A stretch of 64,000 nucleotides of DNA from NCBI GenBank assembly GCA_963803065.1, contig CAWDKW010000004.1, forward strand, positions 310,001-374,000, in the 5' to 3' direction. Shown piece after piece: positions 55,734-63,363 of the stretch. The DNA comes from DASXMT01 sp963803065. Lineage in GTDB: Bacteria > Actinomycetota > Acidimicrobiia > Acidimicrobiales > RAAP-2. The position numbers were made by a program, and so were the translations under genes. Below the pieces are notes generated by a model, which was given only the letters and a program-made list of their open reading frames with translations, searched no databases and was not told the DNA's origin. How positions within the stretch are numbered: the stretch's first letter is position 1; the number at the start of each line of letters is the position of its first letter.

Positions 55734-57465
55734 ACCGGCCGGGTCGAGCAGACCAGCCGGGTCGAAGGGGGGCCAGAGCGGGCACGGCCACCAGCACCGC
55801 CACCCCACGCCCGGTCAACAGGCCCATGCCGCCGTGAAGCGGGCCCACAGCCACTCGGCCGAGGCGGGGGGCGGGCACGACTTCGACCTCCCGGTGATGC
55901 CCGCGGCGGTCGACGTCTTCGACACCACGCTCCGCGACGGCTCCCAGCAAGAGGGGCTGTCCCTCACCGTCGACGACAAGTTGCGGGTCGCCGAGCAGCT
56001 CGACCACCTCGGGGTGAGCTTCATCGAGGGCGGCTGGCCCGGAGCCAATCCCAAGGACGAGGAATTCTTCGCCCGGGCCCCGAAAGAACTGCACCTCTCG
56101 TCGGCCACGCTGGTCGCCTTCGGTTCGACCCGGCGGGCCGGGGTCAAGGCGGAGGACGACGAGACGCTCCGCCAGATGGTCAATGCCCAAACGGCGGCGG
56201 TATGCATCGTGGCCAAGTCGTCAGAGATGCACGTGGTCGACGCATTGCGTACCTCGCTCGATGAGGCCGTGGCCATGGTGGCCGATTCTGTCGACTTCCT
56301 GCGCCGTAACGATCGTCGGGTGTTCCTCGACGCCGAGCACTTCTTCGACGGGTACAAGGCCAATCCCGAGTTCACCCTGAGGATCCTGCGAGCCGCCGAG
56401 GAAGCGGGCGCCGAGACCCTGGTGCTGTGCGACACCAACGGGGGCACCCTGCCCGACGAGGTAGCCCGGATCGTCCCCACCGTCCTGGGCCGTTTCGAGA
56501 ACCAGGTCGGGGTGCATTTCCACAACGACAGCGGCTGTGCCGTGGCCAACTCCCTGGCCGCGGTGGGGACGGGCGCCACCCACGTGCAGGGATGTGTGAA
56601 CGGCTACGGCGAGCGGTCAGGCAACGCCGACCTTGCCGCGGCAATCCCCAACCTCTCGCTGAAGTTGCACGTGCAGACCATCCCCACCGACCGGCTCGAG
56701 CTGCTGACCCCGGTGTCCCATCACATCGCCGAGCTGGTCAACATCGCCCCCAACCCGCAACAGCCCTTCGTGGGAGCGTCGGTCTTCGCTCACAAGGCGG
56801 GACTGCACACCAGTGCGATCGCCCGGCGTTCGGACGCTTACGAGCACATCGACCCCGAACTGGTGGGGAACGGGACCCGCTTCGTGGTGTCGGAGATGGC
56901 CGGCCGCTCGACGCTCGCCCTCAAGGCCAAGGAACTGGGCCTGGAGCTCGATTCCCAGGCCATGACCTCAGTGCTCGACTCGCTGAAGCGACTGGAGAAC
57001 GCCGGGTACCACTTCGAGGTGGCGGATGCCTCGCTCGAGCTTCTGTTGCGGGACTCGACGGGGTGGAAGCAGGACTATTTCGAGCTGGACTCGTACCGGG
57101 TGATCTCCGATCACACCGGCGCCCAGAGCACCGAGGCGACGGTGAAGGTCTTCGTCGGCGACGAGCGCCACGTGGCCACCGCCGAAGGGAACGGCCCGGT
57201 CAACGCCCTCGACGGCGCCCTGCGCCAGGCCCTCGGCGCTCGCTATCCGGCCCTGGAGCACATTCATCTGGTCGACTACCGGGTCCGGGTGCTCAACACG
57301 TCCCGGGGCACCGGCTCGATCACCCGGGTCCTCATCGATTCGACCGACGGCGAGTCGATCTGGACCACCATCGGGGTATCGGAGAACATCATCGAGGCGT
57401 CGTGGCAGGCCCTGTCCGATTCCATCGTCTACGGTCTGCTGCACGCCAGAGCGGCGGAGGGCTAG
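55723..57465 (+). CDS. cimA: (R)-citramalate synthase
   Basis: 580 residues. DFD-like opening AVDVFDTTLRDGSQQEGLSLT, EGGWPGANPKD, VHFHNDSGCAVANSLAAV, VNGYGERSGNADL and QPFVGASVFAHKAGLHTSAI are CimA features; the C-terminal regulatory domain is present. It condenses pyruvate and acetyl-CoA to citramalate for isoleucine. The first ~58 residues are His/Gly/Ser rich (GHGHQHRHP) and not typical; an ATG at 55897 gives a standard length of 522. I keep 55723 for its overlap with ilvE and GC3-rich codons. Confidence 0.9.
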   Translation: MSNRPAGSSRPAGSKGGQSGHGHQHRHPTPGQQAHAAVKRAHSHSAEAGGGHDFDLPVMPAAVDVFDTTLRDGSQQEGLSLTVDDKLRVAEQLDHLGVSFIEGGWPGANPKDEEFFARAPKELHLSSATLVAFGSTRRAGVKAEDDETLRQMVNAQTAAVCIVAKSSEMHVVDALRTSLDEAVAMVADSVDFLRRNDRRVFLDAEHFFDGYKANPEFTLRILRAAEEAGAETLVLCDTNGGTLPDEVARIVPTVLGRFENQVGVHFHNDSGCAVANSLAAVGTGATHVQGCVNGYGERSGNADLAAAIPNLSLKLHVQTIPTDRLELLTPVSHHIAELVNIAPNPQQPFVGASVFAHKAGLHTSAIARRSDAYEHIDPELVGNGTRFVVSEMAGRSTLALKAKELGLELDSQAMTSVLDSLKRLENAGYHFEVADASLELLLRDSTGWKQDYFELDSYRVISDHTGAQSTEATVKVFVGDERHVATAEGNGPVNALDGALRQALGARYPALEHIHLVDYRVRVLNTSRGTGSITRVLIDSTDGESIWTTIGVSENIIEASWQALSDSIVYGLLHARAAEG

Positions 57466-57543
57466 CACGGGCCGGCTGTCCGGCGGACCAGGACCGAAGT
57501 ACCACACGGGCCGGCTGTACGGCGGACCAGGACCGAAGTACCA
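57466..57543 (+). repeat. 39-bp tandem duplication after the cimA stop
   Basis: Two adjacent 39-base units, starting CACGGGCCGGCTGT and ending GACCGAAGTACCA, differ by one base. The array begins directly after the cimA stop codon and ends 11 bases before the next ATG. Recent duplication is likely. Confidence 0.92.
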
Positions 57544-57554
57544 GGAGCACACGG

Positions 57555-58325
57555 ATGACCCAACCGAGTTTCGTACCGATCGTCGAGGCCGACCAGGTCC
57601 GCGAGGCCTACCGGCTGCGGGTGCCTGGTATCTGGACCCAGTCGCGCCCCTCAGAGCTCCGGGGCAACAAGGTCCCCTCCGGTCCGAGCCTGGGGACTCC
57701 TGGCCCTGACCAGGGATTCGCCCTCAAGCTGGCCCGGCGGTTCGAGGACCGGCTCGAGCTGGCCGAAGGCGAGTCGACCGAGGATGCCATCGCCGGTGCG
57801 GCCGCGGTGGCCATGCGCCGGGCCGCTCGGTTCGGTCGGGCCCCGTCGATCCACGATCTGAACTTTGCTTTCACCTTGTGGGGATTCCTAGGTGACGCCC
57901 CAGCCGATCTGATCGCCGAGCGGACGCCACTCTTCCGGTCGGCTTCGCATCACTACGAGGCCCAGCGGGCCATCGCCGACATGGTCCCCGACGACACCCT
58001 CCGCCTCACGCCCGACCAGGTACGGACCCGGCTTGCGGACTGGCGGCCAGCTGATGTGCCGACCGGCGCCCGCGACTGTGCCCGACCGGCGCCCCAGCGA
58101 CCGGCGCCCCAGCGACCGGCGCCCCAGCGACCGAAGTCACGCCCGCCGAGGCCTGACCTCAGGGGCTGCTCTCCATCTGAGGGCCCATTTCTAGGAAGGA
58201 CGGGCCGGGCATGGACACCGAGGGCATGGACACGGAGGGCATGGACACCGAGATCGTCGACATCGAGGCCAACGGGTACACCTTCTCGGCCCGGGTGGCC
58301 GGTCCGGCGGACGGGCACCCCGTGA
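57555..58325 (+). CDS. Unknown conserved-looking protein with suspect C-terminus
   Basis: From ATG 57555. Residues 1-175 look like a real soluble protein (VREAYRLRVPGIWTQSRPSEL, EGESTEDAIAGAAAVAMRRAARFG, IHDLNFAFTLWGFLGDAPADL) that I do not recognise. After 58070 the frame runs through 15-base repeats and overlaps the next gene by 115 bases, giving an R/P-rich tail. In another frame the repeats read TGAPATGAPATEV and stop at 58155 (PAEA*), a more natural end. A one-base indel near 58070 is suspected. Confidence 0.5.
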   Translation: MTQPSFVPIVEADQVREAYRLRVPGIWTQSRPSELRGNKVPSGPSLGTPGPDQGFALKLARRFEDRLELAEGESTEDAIAGAAAVAMRRAARFGRAPSIHDLNFAFTLWGFLGDAPADLIAERTPLFRSASHHYEAQRAIADMVPDDTLRLTPDQVRTRLADWRPADVPTGARDCARPAPQRPAPQRPAPQRPKSRPPRPDLRGCSPSEGPFLGRTGRAWTPRAWTRRAWTPRSSTSRPTGTPSRPGWPVRRTGTP

Positions 58326-59101
58326 TCCTGCTGCATGGTTTTCCCCAGACGTCCCTCTGCTGGAGCGACCAGTTGTCGACCCTGGGTGACGCCGGCTACC
58401 GCGTGGTCGCTCCCGATCAGCGTGGCTACTCGGCCGGCGCCCGGCCGTTGGAGGTCGCCGACTACGCCGTTGCCCACCTCGTCGCCGACACGTTGGCGAT
58501 CGCCGACCGGATGGGGATGGACAGGTTTCATCTGGTCGGCCATGACTGGGGCGGCTACCTGGCCTGGGTGGTGGCCGCCCGCCACCCTGAGCGGATCCGG
58601 ACGTTGACCTCTGTGTCGACGCCACACCCGACGGCGATGGGAGCCGCGATTGCCAACGACGGCGGCGACCAGGCACAACGATCCTCGTATATCGGGGTCT
58701 TCCGGCAGGACCACAAGGCCGAGGAGCTCCTGTTGGGTGAGGACGGATCCGGCCAGGGCCTCCGCCAGATGTATCTGGGCGCCGGCCTCAGTGCCGACAA
58801 GGCCGAGGTCTACGTTCGGGCGATGACTGTTCCCGGTGTTCTGACAGCCGGGCTGAACTGGTACCGGGCCCTGGATGCCGAGACGGCCCGCGGTGTGGGC
58901 AAGGTGGGGGTGCCCACGATGTATGTCTGGTCCACCGAGGACATCGCCCTCGGCCGGCGGGCTGCGGAGGACACGGCGTCATGGGTCAGCGGTCACTACC
59001 GCTTCGAGGTGCTCGAGGGGGTCAGCCACTGGATCCCCGACGAGGCGGCCGAGATGCTGAACCCCCTCTTGCTCGATCACCTGGGATCGCCGACCGGCTA
59101 A
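58211..59101 (+). CDS. Alpha/beta hydrolase, epoxide-hydrolase type
   Basis: 296 residues. Oxyanion motif ILLHGFPQT, nucleophile Asp in VGHDWGGYL, acid residue in WSTEDIALG, catalytic His in GVSHWIPDE; an HDWG nucleophile fits epoxide hydrolases or haloalkane dehalogenases rather than esterases. The N-terminus is MDTEG repeated, from three tandem 15-base units each with an ATG (58211, 58226, 58241). AGGAAGGA lies upstream. Stop overlaps an in-frame ATG of the next gene. Confidence 0.85.
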   Translation: MDTEGMDTEGMDTEIVDIEANGYTFSARVAGPADGHPVILLHGFPQTSLCWSDQLSTLGDAGYRVVAPDQRGYSAGARPLEVADYAVAHLVADTLAIADRMGMDRFHLVGHDWGGYLAWVVAARHPERIRTLTSVSTPHPTAMGAAIANDGGDQAQRSSYIGVFRQDHKAEELLLGEDGSGQGLRQMYLGAGLSADKAEVYVRAMTVPGVLTAGLNWYRALDAETARGVGKVGVPTMYVWSTEDIALGRRAAEDTASWVSGHYRFEVLEGVSHWIPDEAAEMLNPLLLDHLGSPTG

Positions 59102-59154
59102 TGGGTCGTCCGGTGCGAGCCGGGAGTGAGGATCGGGTGGGTAGCTTGGAGGAC

Positions 59155-60315
59155 ATGGACACGTCCAACCCCTCCACCTTTTCCATCAGCGATACCCATC
59201 GGCAATTCCGCGACACGCTCCGGCGGTTCGCCGAGGAGCGGATCGCGCCCAACGCGGCCGAGGCCGACCGGAACTCGTCGTACCCGCAGAAGTCCATCGA
59301 CGCCTGCATCGAGCTCGAGCTCCCCTCCCTCGGCATGCCCAGCGAGTACGGGGGAGCGGGAGCAGATCACGTCACCCAGGCCATCATGGCCGAGGAGCTG
59401 GCCCGGGTGTGCGCTTCGACCTCGGTGACCATGCTCGTGTCCAAGCTCGGCATGCTGCCGGTGATCAACTGGGCCACCGACGCCCTGAAGCGCAGGTACA
59501 TACCGCGCGTGGCCTCGGGCGAGGCCCAGTCGAGCTACGCCCTGTCCGAGGCCGACGCAGGGAGCGATGTGGCCTCCATGAGGACCCGAGCGGTCCGGGA
59601 CGGCGACCACTACGTGCTGACCGGTACGAAGTACTGGATCACCAACGCGGGAATCTCGGACACCTACACGGTCTTCGCCAAGACCGACCCGGACGCCGGA
59701 CACCGGGGGATCAGCTGCTTCATGGTCGAGGCCGACTGGGGCGTGCAGGTCCCCAAGCTCGAGAAGAAGCTTGGCCTCTGCGGCAGCCCGACGGGCGAGG
59801 TCGTCTTCGACGAGGTACGGGTGCCGGTCGAGAACCTGATAGGGGCCGAGGGCCAGGGCTTCACCATCGCCATGCACACCCTCGACCGGAGTCGCCCGAC
59901 CATCGGGGCCCAGGCGGTGGGGATCGCCCAGGGCGCCATCGACTACGCGGCGGGCTACATGCAAGAGCGGAAGGCCTTCGGCCGGCCGATCGCCGATCTG
60001 CAGGGCCTGCGGTTCATGTTGGCCGAGATGGCCATGCGGAACGAGGCGGCCCGCACCCTCGTCTACCGGGCCTGCGGGCTGATCGACAATGGCGACCCCG
60101 AGGGCGAGCTCACCCGTGTGGGGGCGATGGCGAAGTGCTTCGCTTCGGACACCGCGATGGCGGCCACAACCGATGCCGTCCAGCTGCTGGGGGGGTACGG
60201 CTACACCAAGGACTTCCCGGTCGAGCGGTTCATGCGCGACGCCAAGATCACCCAGATCTATGAGGGCACCAACCAGGTACAGCGAGTGGTGATCGCCAAG
60301 TCGCTGCTCGGATAG
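59155..60315 (+). CDS. Acyl-CoA dehydrogenase, FadE25-like
   Basis: 386 residues. FAD/substrate motifs YALSEADAGSDVASMRTRA, ITNAGISDTYTVFAKTD, RPTIGAQAVGIAQGAIDYAAGY, LLGGYGYTKDFPVERFMRDAKITQIYEGTNQVQR, with the catalytic Glu in YEGTNQ. From memory it is close to mycobacterial FadE25. ETF is the electron acceptor. In-frame starts at 59101 (overlapping the hydrolase stop) and 59137 are possible; 59155 gives the usual N-terminus. Confidence 0.92.
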   Translation: MDTSNPSTFSISDTHRQFRDTLRRFAEERIAPNAAEADRNSSYPQKSIDACIELELPSLGMPSEYGGAGADHVTQAIMAEELARVCASTSVTMLVSKLGMLPVINWATDALKRRYIPRVASGEAQSSYALSEADAGSDVASMRTRAVRDGDHYVLTGTKYWITNAGISDTYTVFAKTDPDAGHRGISCFMVEADWGVQVPKLEKKLGLCGSPTGEVVFDEVRVPVENLIGAEGQGFTIAMHTLDRSRPTIGAQAVGIAQGAIDYAAGYMQERKAFGRPIADLQGLRFMLAEMAMRNEAARTLVYRACGLIDNGDPEGELTRVGAMAKCFASDTAMAATTDAVQLLGGYGYTKDFPVERFMRDAKITQIYEGTNQVQRVVIAKSLLG

Positions 60316-60325
60316 GGTACGGACT

Positions 60326-60339
60326 TAGAACGAGTTCTA
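60326..60339. promoter_or_regulatory. KstR-type palindrome in the thiolase promoter
   Basis: TAGAACGAGTTCTA is a perfect palindrome and matches the KstR consensus TNNAACNNGTTNNA. A TATACT hexamer at 60338-60343 overlaps its right end and could be the -10 of the thiolase operon, so binding would block transcription. GGTACGG/CCGTACC also flank the site. Confidence 0.65.
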
Positions 60340-60408
60340 TACTCGTTGCCGTACCTCGGGCATGCGGGTGCTGCGCGCCCATGTCACCGTCTCAAAAGGG
60401 GATCCGTC

Positions 60409-61569
60409 ATGGCACGACCAGTGATCGTCGAAGCAGTTCGTTCGCCCATCGGCAAGCGCAACGGATGGCTCTCCGGGTTCCATGCTTCCGAGCTGCTGGG
60501 GAACGTCCAGGTGGAGCTGGTCAAGCGGGCGGGCATCGATCCCGGTTCGGTGGAGCAGATCGTCGGTGGCTGCGTGACCCAGGCCGGCGAGCAGGCCTCC
60601 AACGTCACCCGGACGGCATGGCTCGGCCAGGGGCTGCCCTACGAGACGGCGGCGACCACGATCGACTGCCAGTGCGGCTCGGCCCAGCAGGCCAATAACT
60701 TCGTGGCCAACCTAATCAGCGCCGACGTCATCGAGGCGGGTATCGCCTGCGGCGTCGAGGCGATGAGCCGGGTCGGCCTCGGTGCCAACACGCTCAACGG
60801 CCCGGGCAAGTCCAAGCCGCCGGACTTCCCCTGGGACATGCCCGATCAGTTCAACGCGGCCGAGCGCATCGCCACCAAGTACGGCATCACCCGGGCCGAC
60901 GTCGACTGGTTGGGTCTCGAGTCGCAGCGGAAGGCGGCGGTGGCGGTGGCCGAAGGCCGCTTCGAGCGAGAGATCGTGCCGATCGAGGCGCCGGTGGTCG
61001 GTCCGGAGGGGCCAACCGGTGAGCGGAACCCGGTCAACAAGGACCAGGGCCCCCGGGAGACCACGGCCGAGGGGCTGGCCGGGCTGAAGCCCGTCCTCCC
61101 CGACGGCATGCACACCGCCGGTAACAGCTCGCAGATCTCCGACGGTGCCGCCGCCGTGCTGTGGATGTCCGAGGACCGGGCCCGGGCCGAGGGATTTCGT
61201 CCCCGGGCCCGTATCGTGGCCCAGACCCTGGTCGGCTCGGACCCCTATTACCACCTCGACGGGCCCATCGCCGCCACTGCAGACGTGCTGCAGAAGGCGG
61301 GGATGACGATGGACGACATCGAGCTCTTCGAGGTGAACGAGGCCTTCGCCTCGGTGGTGATGTCGTGGGCCAAGAGCCACGATGCCGATTGGGACAAGGT
61401 CAACGTGAACGGCGGCGCCATCGCCCTCGGGCACCCGGTGGGCTCCACCGGAGCCCGCCTGATCACCACGGCCCTGCACGAGCTCGAGCGGACGGACAAG
61501 TCGGTGGCCCTGGTCACCATGTGCTGTGGCGGTGCTCTGGCCACCGGCACCGTCATCGAGCGGGTCTAG
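60409..61569 (+). CDS. Thiolase, FadA5-like (steroid side-chain type)
   Basis: 386 residues. Active Cys in TIDCQCGSAQQANNF, catalytic His in NGGAIALGHPVGSTGARL, second Cys in VTMCCGGALATG. RSPIGKRNGWLSGFHASELLG, SRVGLGAN and ISDGAAAVLWMSEDRA match mycobacterial FadA5 (Rv3546) as I remember it; FadA5 cleaves steroid 3-ketoacyl-CoA side chains. ATG at 60409; a KstR-like box lies upstream. echA follows after 16 bases. Confidence 0.88.
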   Translation: MARPVIVEAVRSPIGKRNGWLSGFHASELLGNVQVELVKRAGIDPGSVEQIVGGCVTQAGEQASNVTRTAWLGQGLPYETAATTIDCQCGSAQQANNFVANLISADVIEAGIACGVEAMSRVGLGANTLNGPGKSKPPDFPWDMPDQFNAAERIATKYGITRADVDWLGLESQRKAAVAVAEGRFEREIVPIEAPVVGPEGPTGERNPVNKDQGPRETTAEGLAGLKPVLPDGMHTAGNSSQISDGAAAVLWMSEDRARAEGFRPRARIVAQTLVGSDPYYHLDGPIAATADVLQKAGMTMDDIELFEVNEAFASVVMSWAKSHDADWDKVNVNGGAIALGHPVGSTGARLITTALHELERTDKSVALVTMCCGGALATGTVIERV

Positions 61570-61585
61570 CGGGATAGGAGCGAAC

Positions 61586-62383
61586 GTGAGCGGCACCGAA
61601 CACCTGACCTTCGAGCGCCGGGGGGCGACGGCCATCGTCACCATGAACCGGCCGGAGGCGAAGAACGCCCTCTCCGGGCCGATGCTCGTGGGCATGCTCG
61701 ACGCCTGGCTCGAGATCGACGGCGACGACTCCATCCGGTGCGCCATCCTGACCGGAGCGGGCGGCAACTTCTGCACGGGCATGGACCTGAAGGCGGTCGG
61801 TGGCGGAGAGCGCTCGGACGAGATCAGGCAGCGGATGGCCGACGACCCCGATCTGCACTGGAAGGCCCTGCTCCGCCACTACTCACTGCGAAAGCCGCTC
61901 ATCGCCGCGGTCGAGGGCTGGGCCGTGGCCGGCGGCACCGAGATCCTCCAGGCCACCGACATCCGGGTGGCGGGGGAGGGAGCCAAGTTCGGCGTCTTCG
62001 AGGCCAAGCGGGGGCTGTTCCCGCTGGGGGGGTCCACCGTCCGCCTCCGTCGCCAGATCCCGTTCACCGTGGCCATGGACCTGCTCCTCACGGCTCGTGA
62101 GGTGTCGGCCGAGGAGGCGCTGCGGATCGGCTTGATCGGGCGAGTGGTGCCCGACGGCACCGCCTTGGAGACCGCTCTCGAGATCGCCGAGGTGATCGGG
62201 TCCAACGGCCCGCTGGCCGTCGAGGCCATCAAGGCATCGGTGATGGCGACCGAGGGCCTGTCCGAGGAGGAGGGCCTGAAGGTCGAGCTGGAGCTGGGGT
62301 GGCCGATCTTCGCCACCGAGGACGCCAAGGAGGGCCCGAAGGCGTTCGCCGAGAAGCGGCCACCGAAGTTCCAGCGCCGATGA
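61586..62383 (+). CDS. Enoyl-CoA hydratase, EchA19-like
   Basis: 265 residues, crotonase fold: RCAILTGAGGNFCTGMDLKA, KPLIAAVEGWAVAGGTEILQATD, EAKRGLFPLGGS, and a C-terminus DAKEGPKAFAEKRPPKFQRR. It is very like mycobacterial EchA19 (Rv3516) as remembered, a steroid enoyl-CoA hydratase. GTG start with AGGAG 6 bases upstream. Its stop overlaps the next ATG. Confidence 0.88.
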   Translation: MSGTEHLTFERRGATAIVTMNRPEAKNALSGPMLVGMLDAWLEIDGDDSIRCAILTGAGGNFCTGMDLKAVGGGERSDEIRQRMADDPDLHWKALLRHYSLRKPLIAAVEGWAVAGGTEILQATDIRVAGEGAKFGVFEAKRGLFPLGGSTVRLRRQIPFTVAMDLLLTAREVSAEEALRIGLIGRVVPDGTALETALEIAEVIGSNGPLAVEAIKASVMATEGLSEEEGLKVELELGWPIFATEDAKEGPKAFAEKRPPKFQRR

Positions 62384-63303
62384 CCGCGGTCGGTGCCAAC
62401 GGCGCCTCCGAGGACGCCGCATCGCCTGGGGCCGACGTCGCCAGGTCACCCGGGGCCGCCGGGTCACCCAAACCCAAGGAACCTGCATCCCCCAATGACC
62501 GCCTTGCTGCCGCGGTCCGACGGGTCATCGAAGCCACCGTCTCCCCGATCGAGTGGGACACCATCACCGCGGCAGCCGTCGCTGTCGAGGCGGTGGCCGA
62601 CTCCCTCGAAGCCGATCCCGTCAGCCGACCGCGCCGACGGAGGAATCCGAGTCCGGAGCAGGATCCCATGGACTACTTCCCCAACAGCCCGATCATCGGC
62701 ACCTCCAACCCGATCGCCCCGCCGGTGACCTTGGTGGCGGTGGACGGCCCGGACGGTGGCATGAGGGAGATGCGAGGAACGGTGAACTTCGGCTATCCCT
62801 ACGAGGGCCCCCCGACCTGCGTGCACGGGGGTGTCATCGCCGAGGTGTTCGACGAGGTGCTGGGGGCCACCAATATCATTGCCGGAAACCCGGGGATGAC
62901 CGGTACGTTGACCATCAAGTACCGAAGGCCCACCCCACTGCTCACCGACCTGCGGATCGAGGCGCGCTGTCTGGGGTGGAGCGGTCGCAAGATCAGGACC
63001 TGGGGGGCGATCTACGACGGGGACGTCCTGACCGCCGAGGCGGAAGGAGTCTTCATCGCGGTCCGGCCCGAGATGATGCTGGCCATCGCCGAGGGGCACG
63101 AATCGGTGGCTGACCCGGACATCCTGGCCGCCATCAAGTCGGAGACCACAGAGGCGATCAAGGCTCGGGACGCCTACCGGGCGACAAGGGGCGCCGAAGC
63201 GGCCGACGCCGCCGAGGCGGCCGACGTGGCCGACGCCGCCGACGCCGCCGAGGCGGCCGACGTGGCAACGACCGCCGACGTGGCCGGAGTCAGCGGACCC
63301 TGA
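62380..63303 (+). CDS. Hotdog-fold thioesterase (PaaI-like) with Ala/Asp tail
   Basis: 307 residues. The hotdog core (FGYPYEGPPTCVHGGVIAEVFDEVLGAT, TGTLTIKYRRPTPLL, IYDGDVLTAEAEGVFIAV) lies at about residues 110-235; the N-terminal 100 residues are Ala/Ser/Pro rich. The last 40 residues repeat AEAADVADAAD. It probably hydrolyses an acyl-CoA made by the neighbouring enzymes. ATG overlaps the echA stop. Confidence 0.82.
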   Translation: MTAVGANGASEDAASPGADVARSPGAAGSPKPKEPASPNDRLAAAVRRVIEATVSPIEWDTITAAAVAVEAVADSLEADPVSRPRRRRNPSPEQDPMDYFPNSPIIGTSNPIAPPVTLVAVDGPDGGMREMRGTVNFGYPYEGPPTCVHGGVIAEVFDEVLGATNIIAGNPGMTGTLTIKYRRPTPLLTDLRIEARCLGWSGRKIRTWGAIYDGDVLTAEAEGVFIAVRPEMMLAIAEGHESVADPDILAAIKSETTEAIKARDAYRATRGAEAADAAEAADVADAADAAEAADVATTADVAGVSGP

Positions 63304-63363
63304 CTTGACGAAGGTCCGGGTCGGTAGCCAGTGGTCGCCAGCCGACGGCCAAGCCGCCCCGGC

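Noticed and set aside
60316..60355. GGTACGG/CCGTACC inverted repeat as a terminator
   Set aside because: 26-base loop, not centred on the KstR-like box, and no T-tract.
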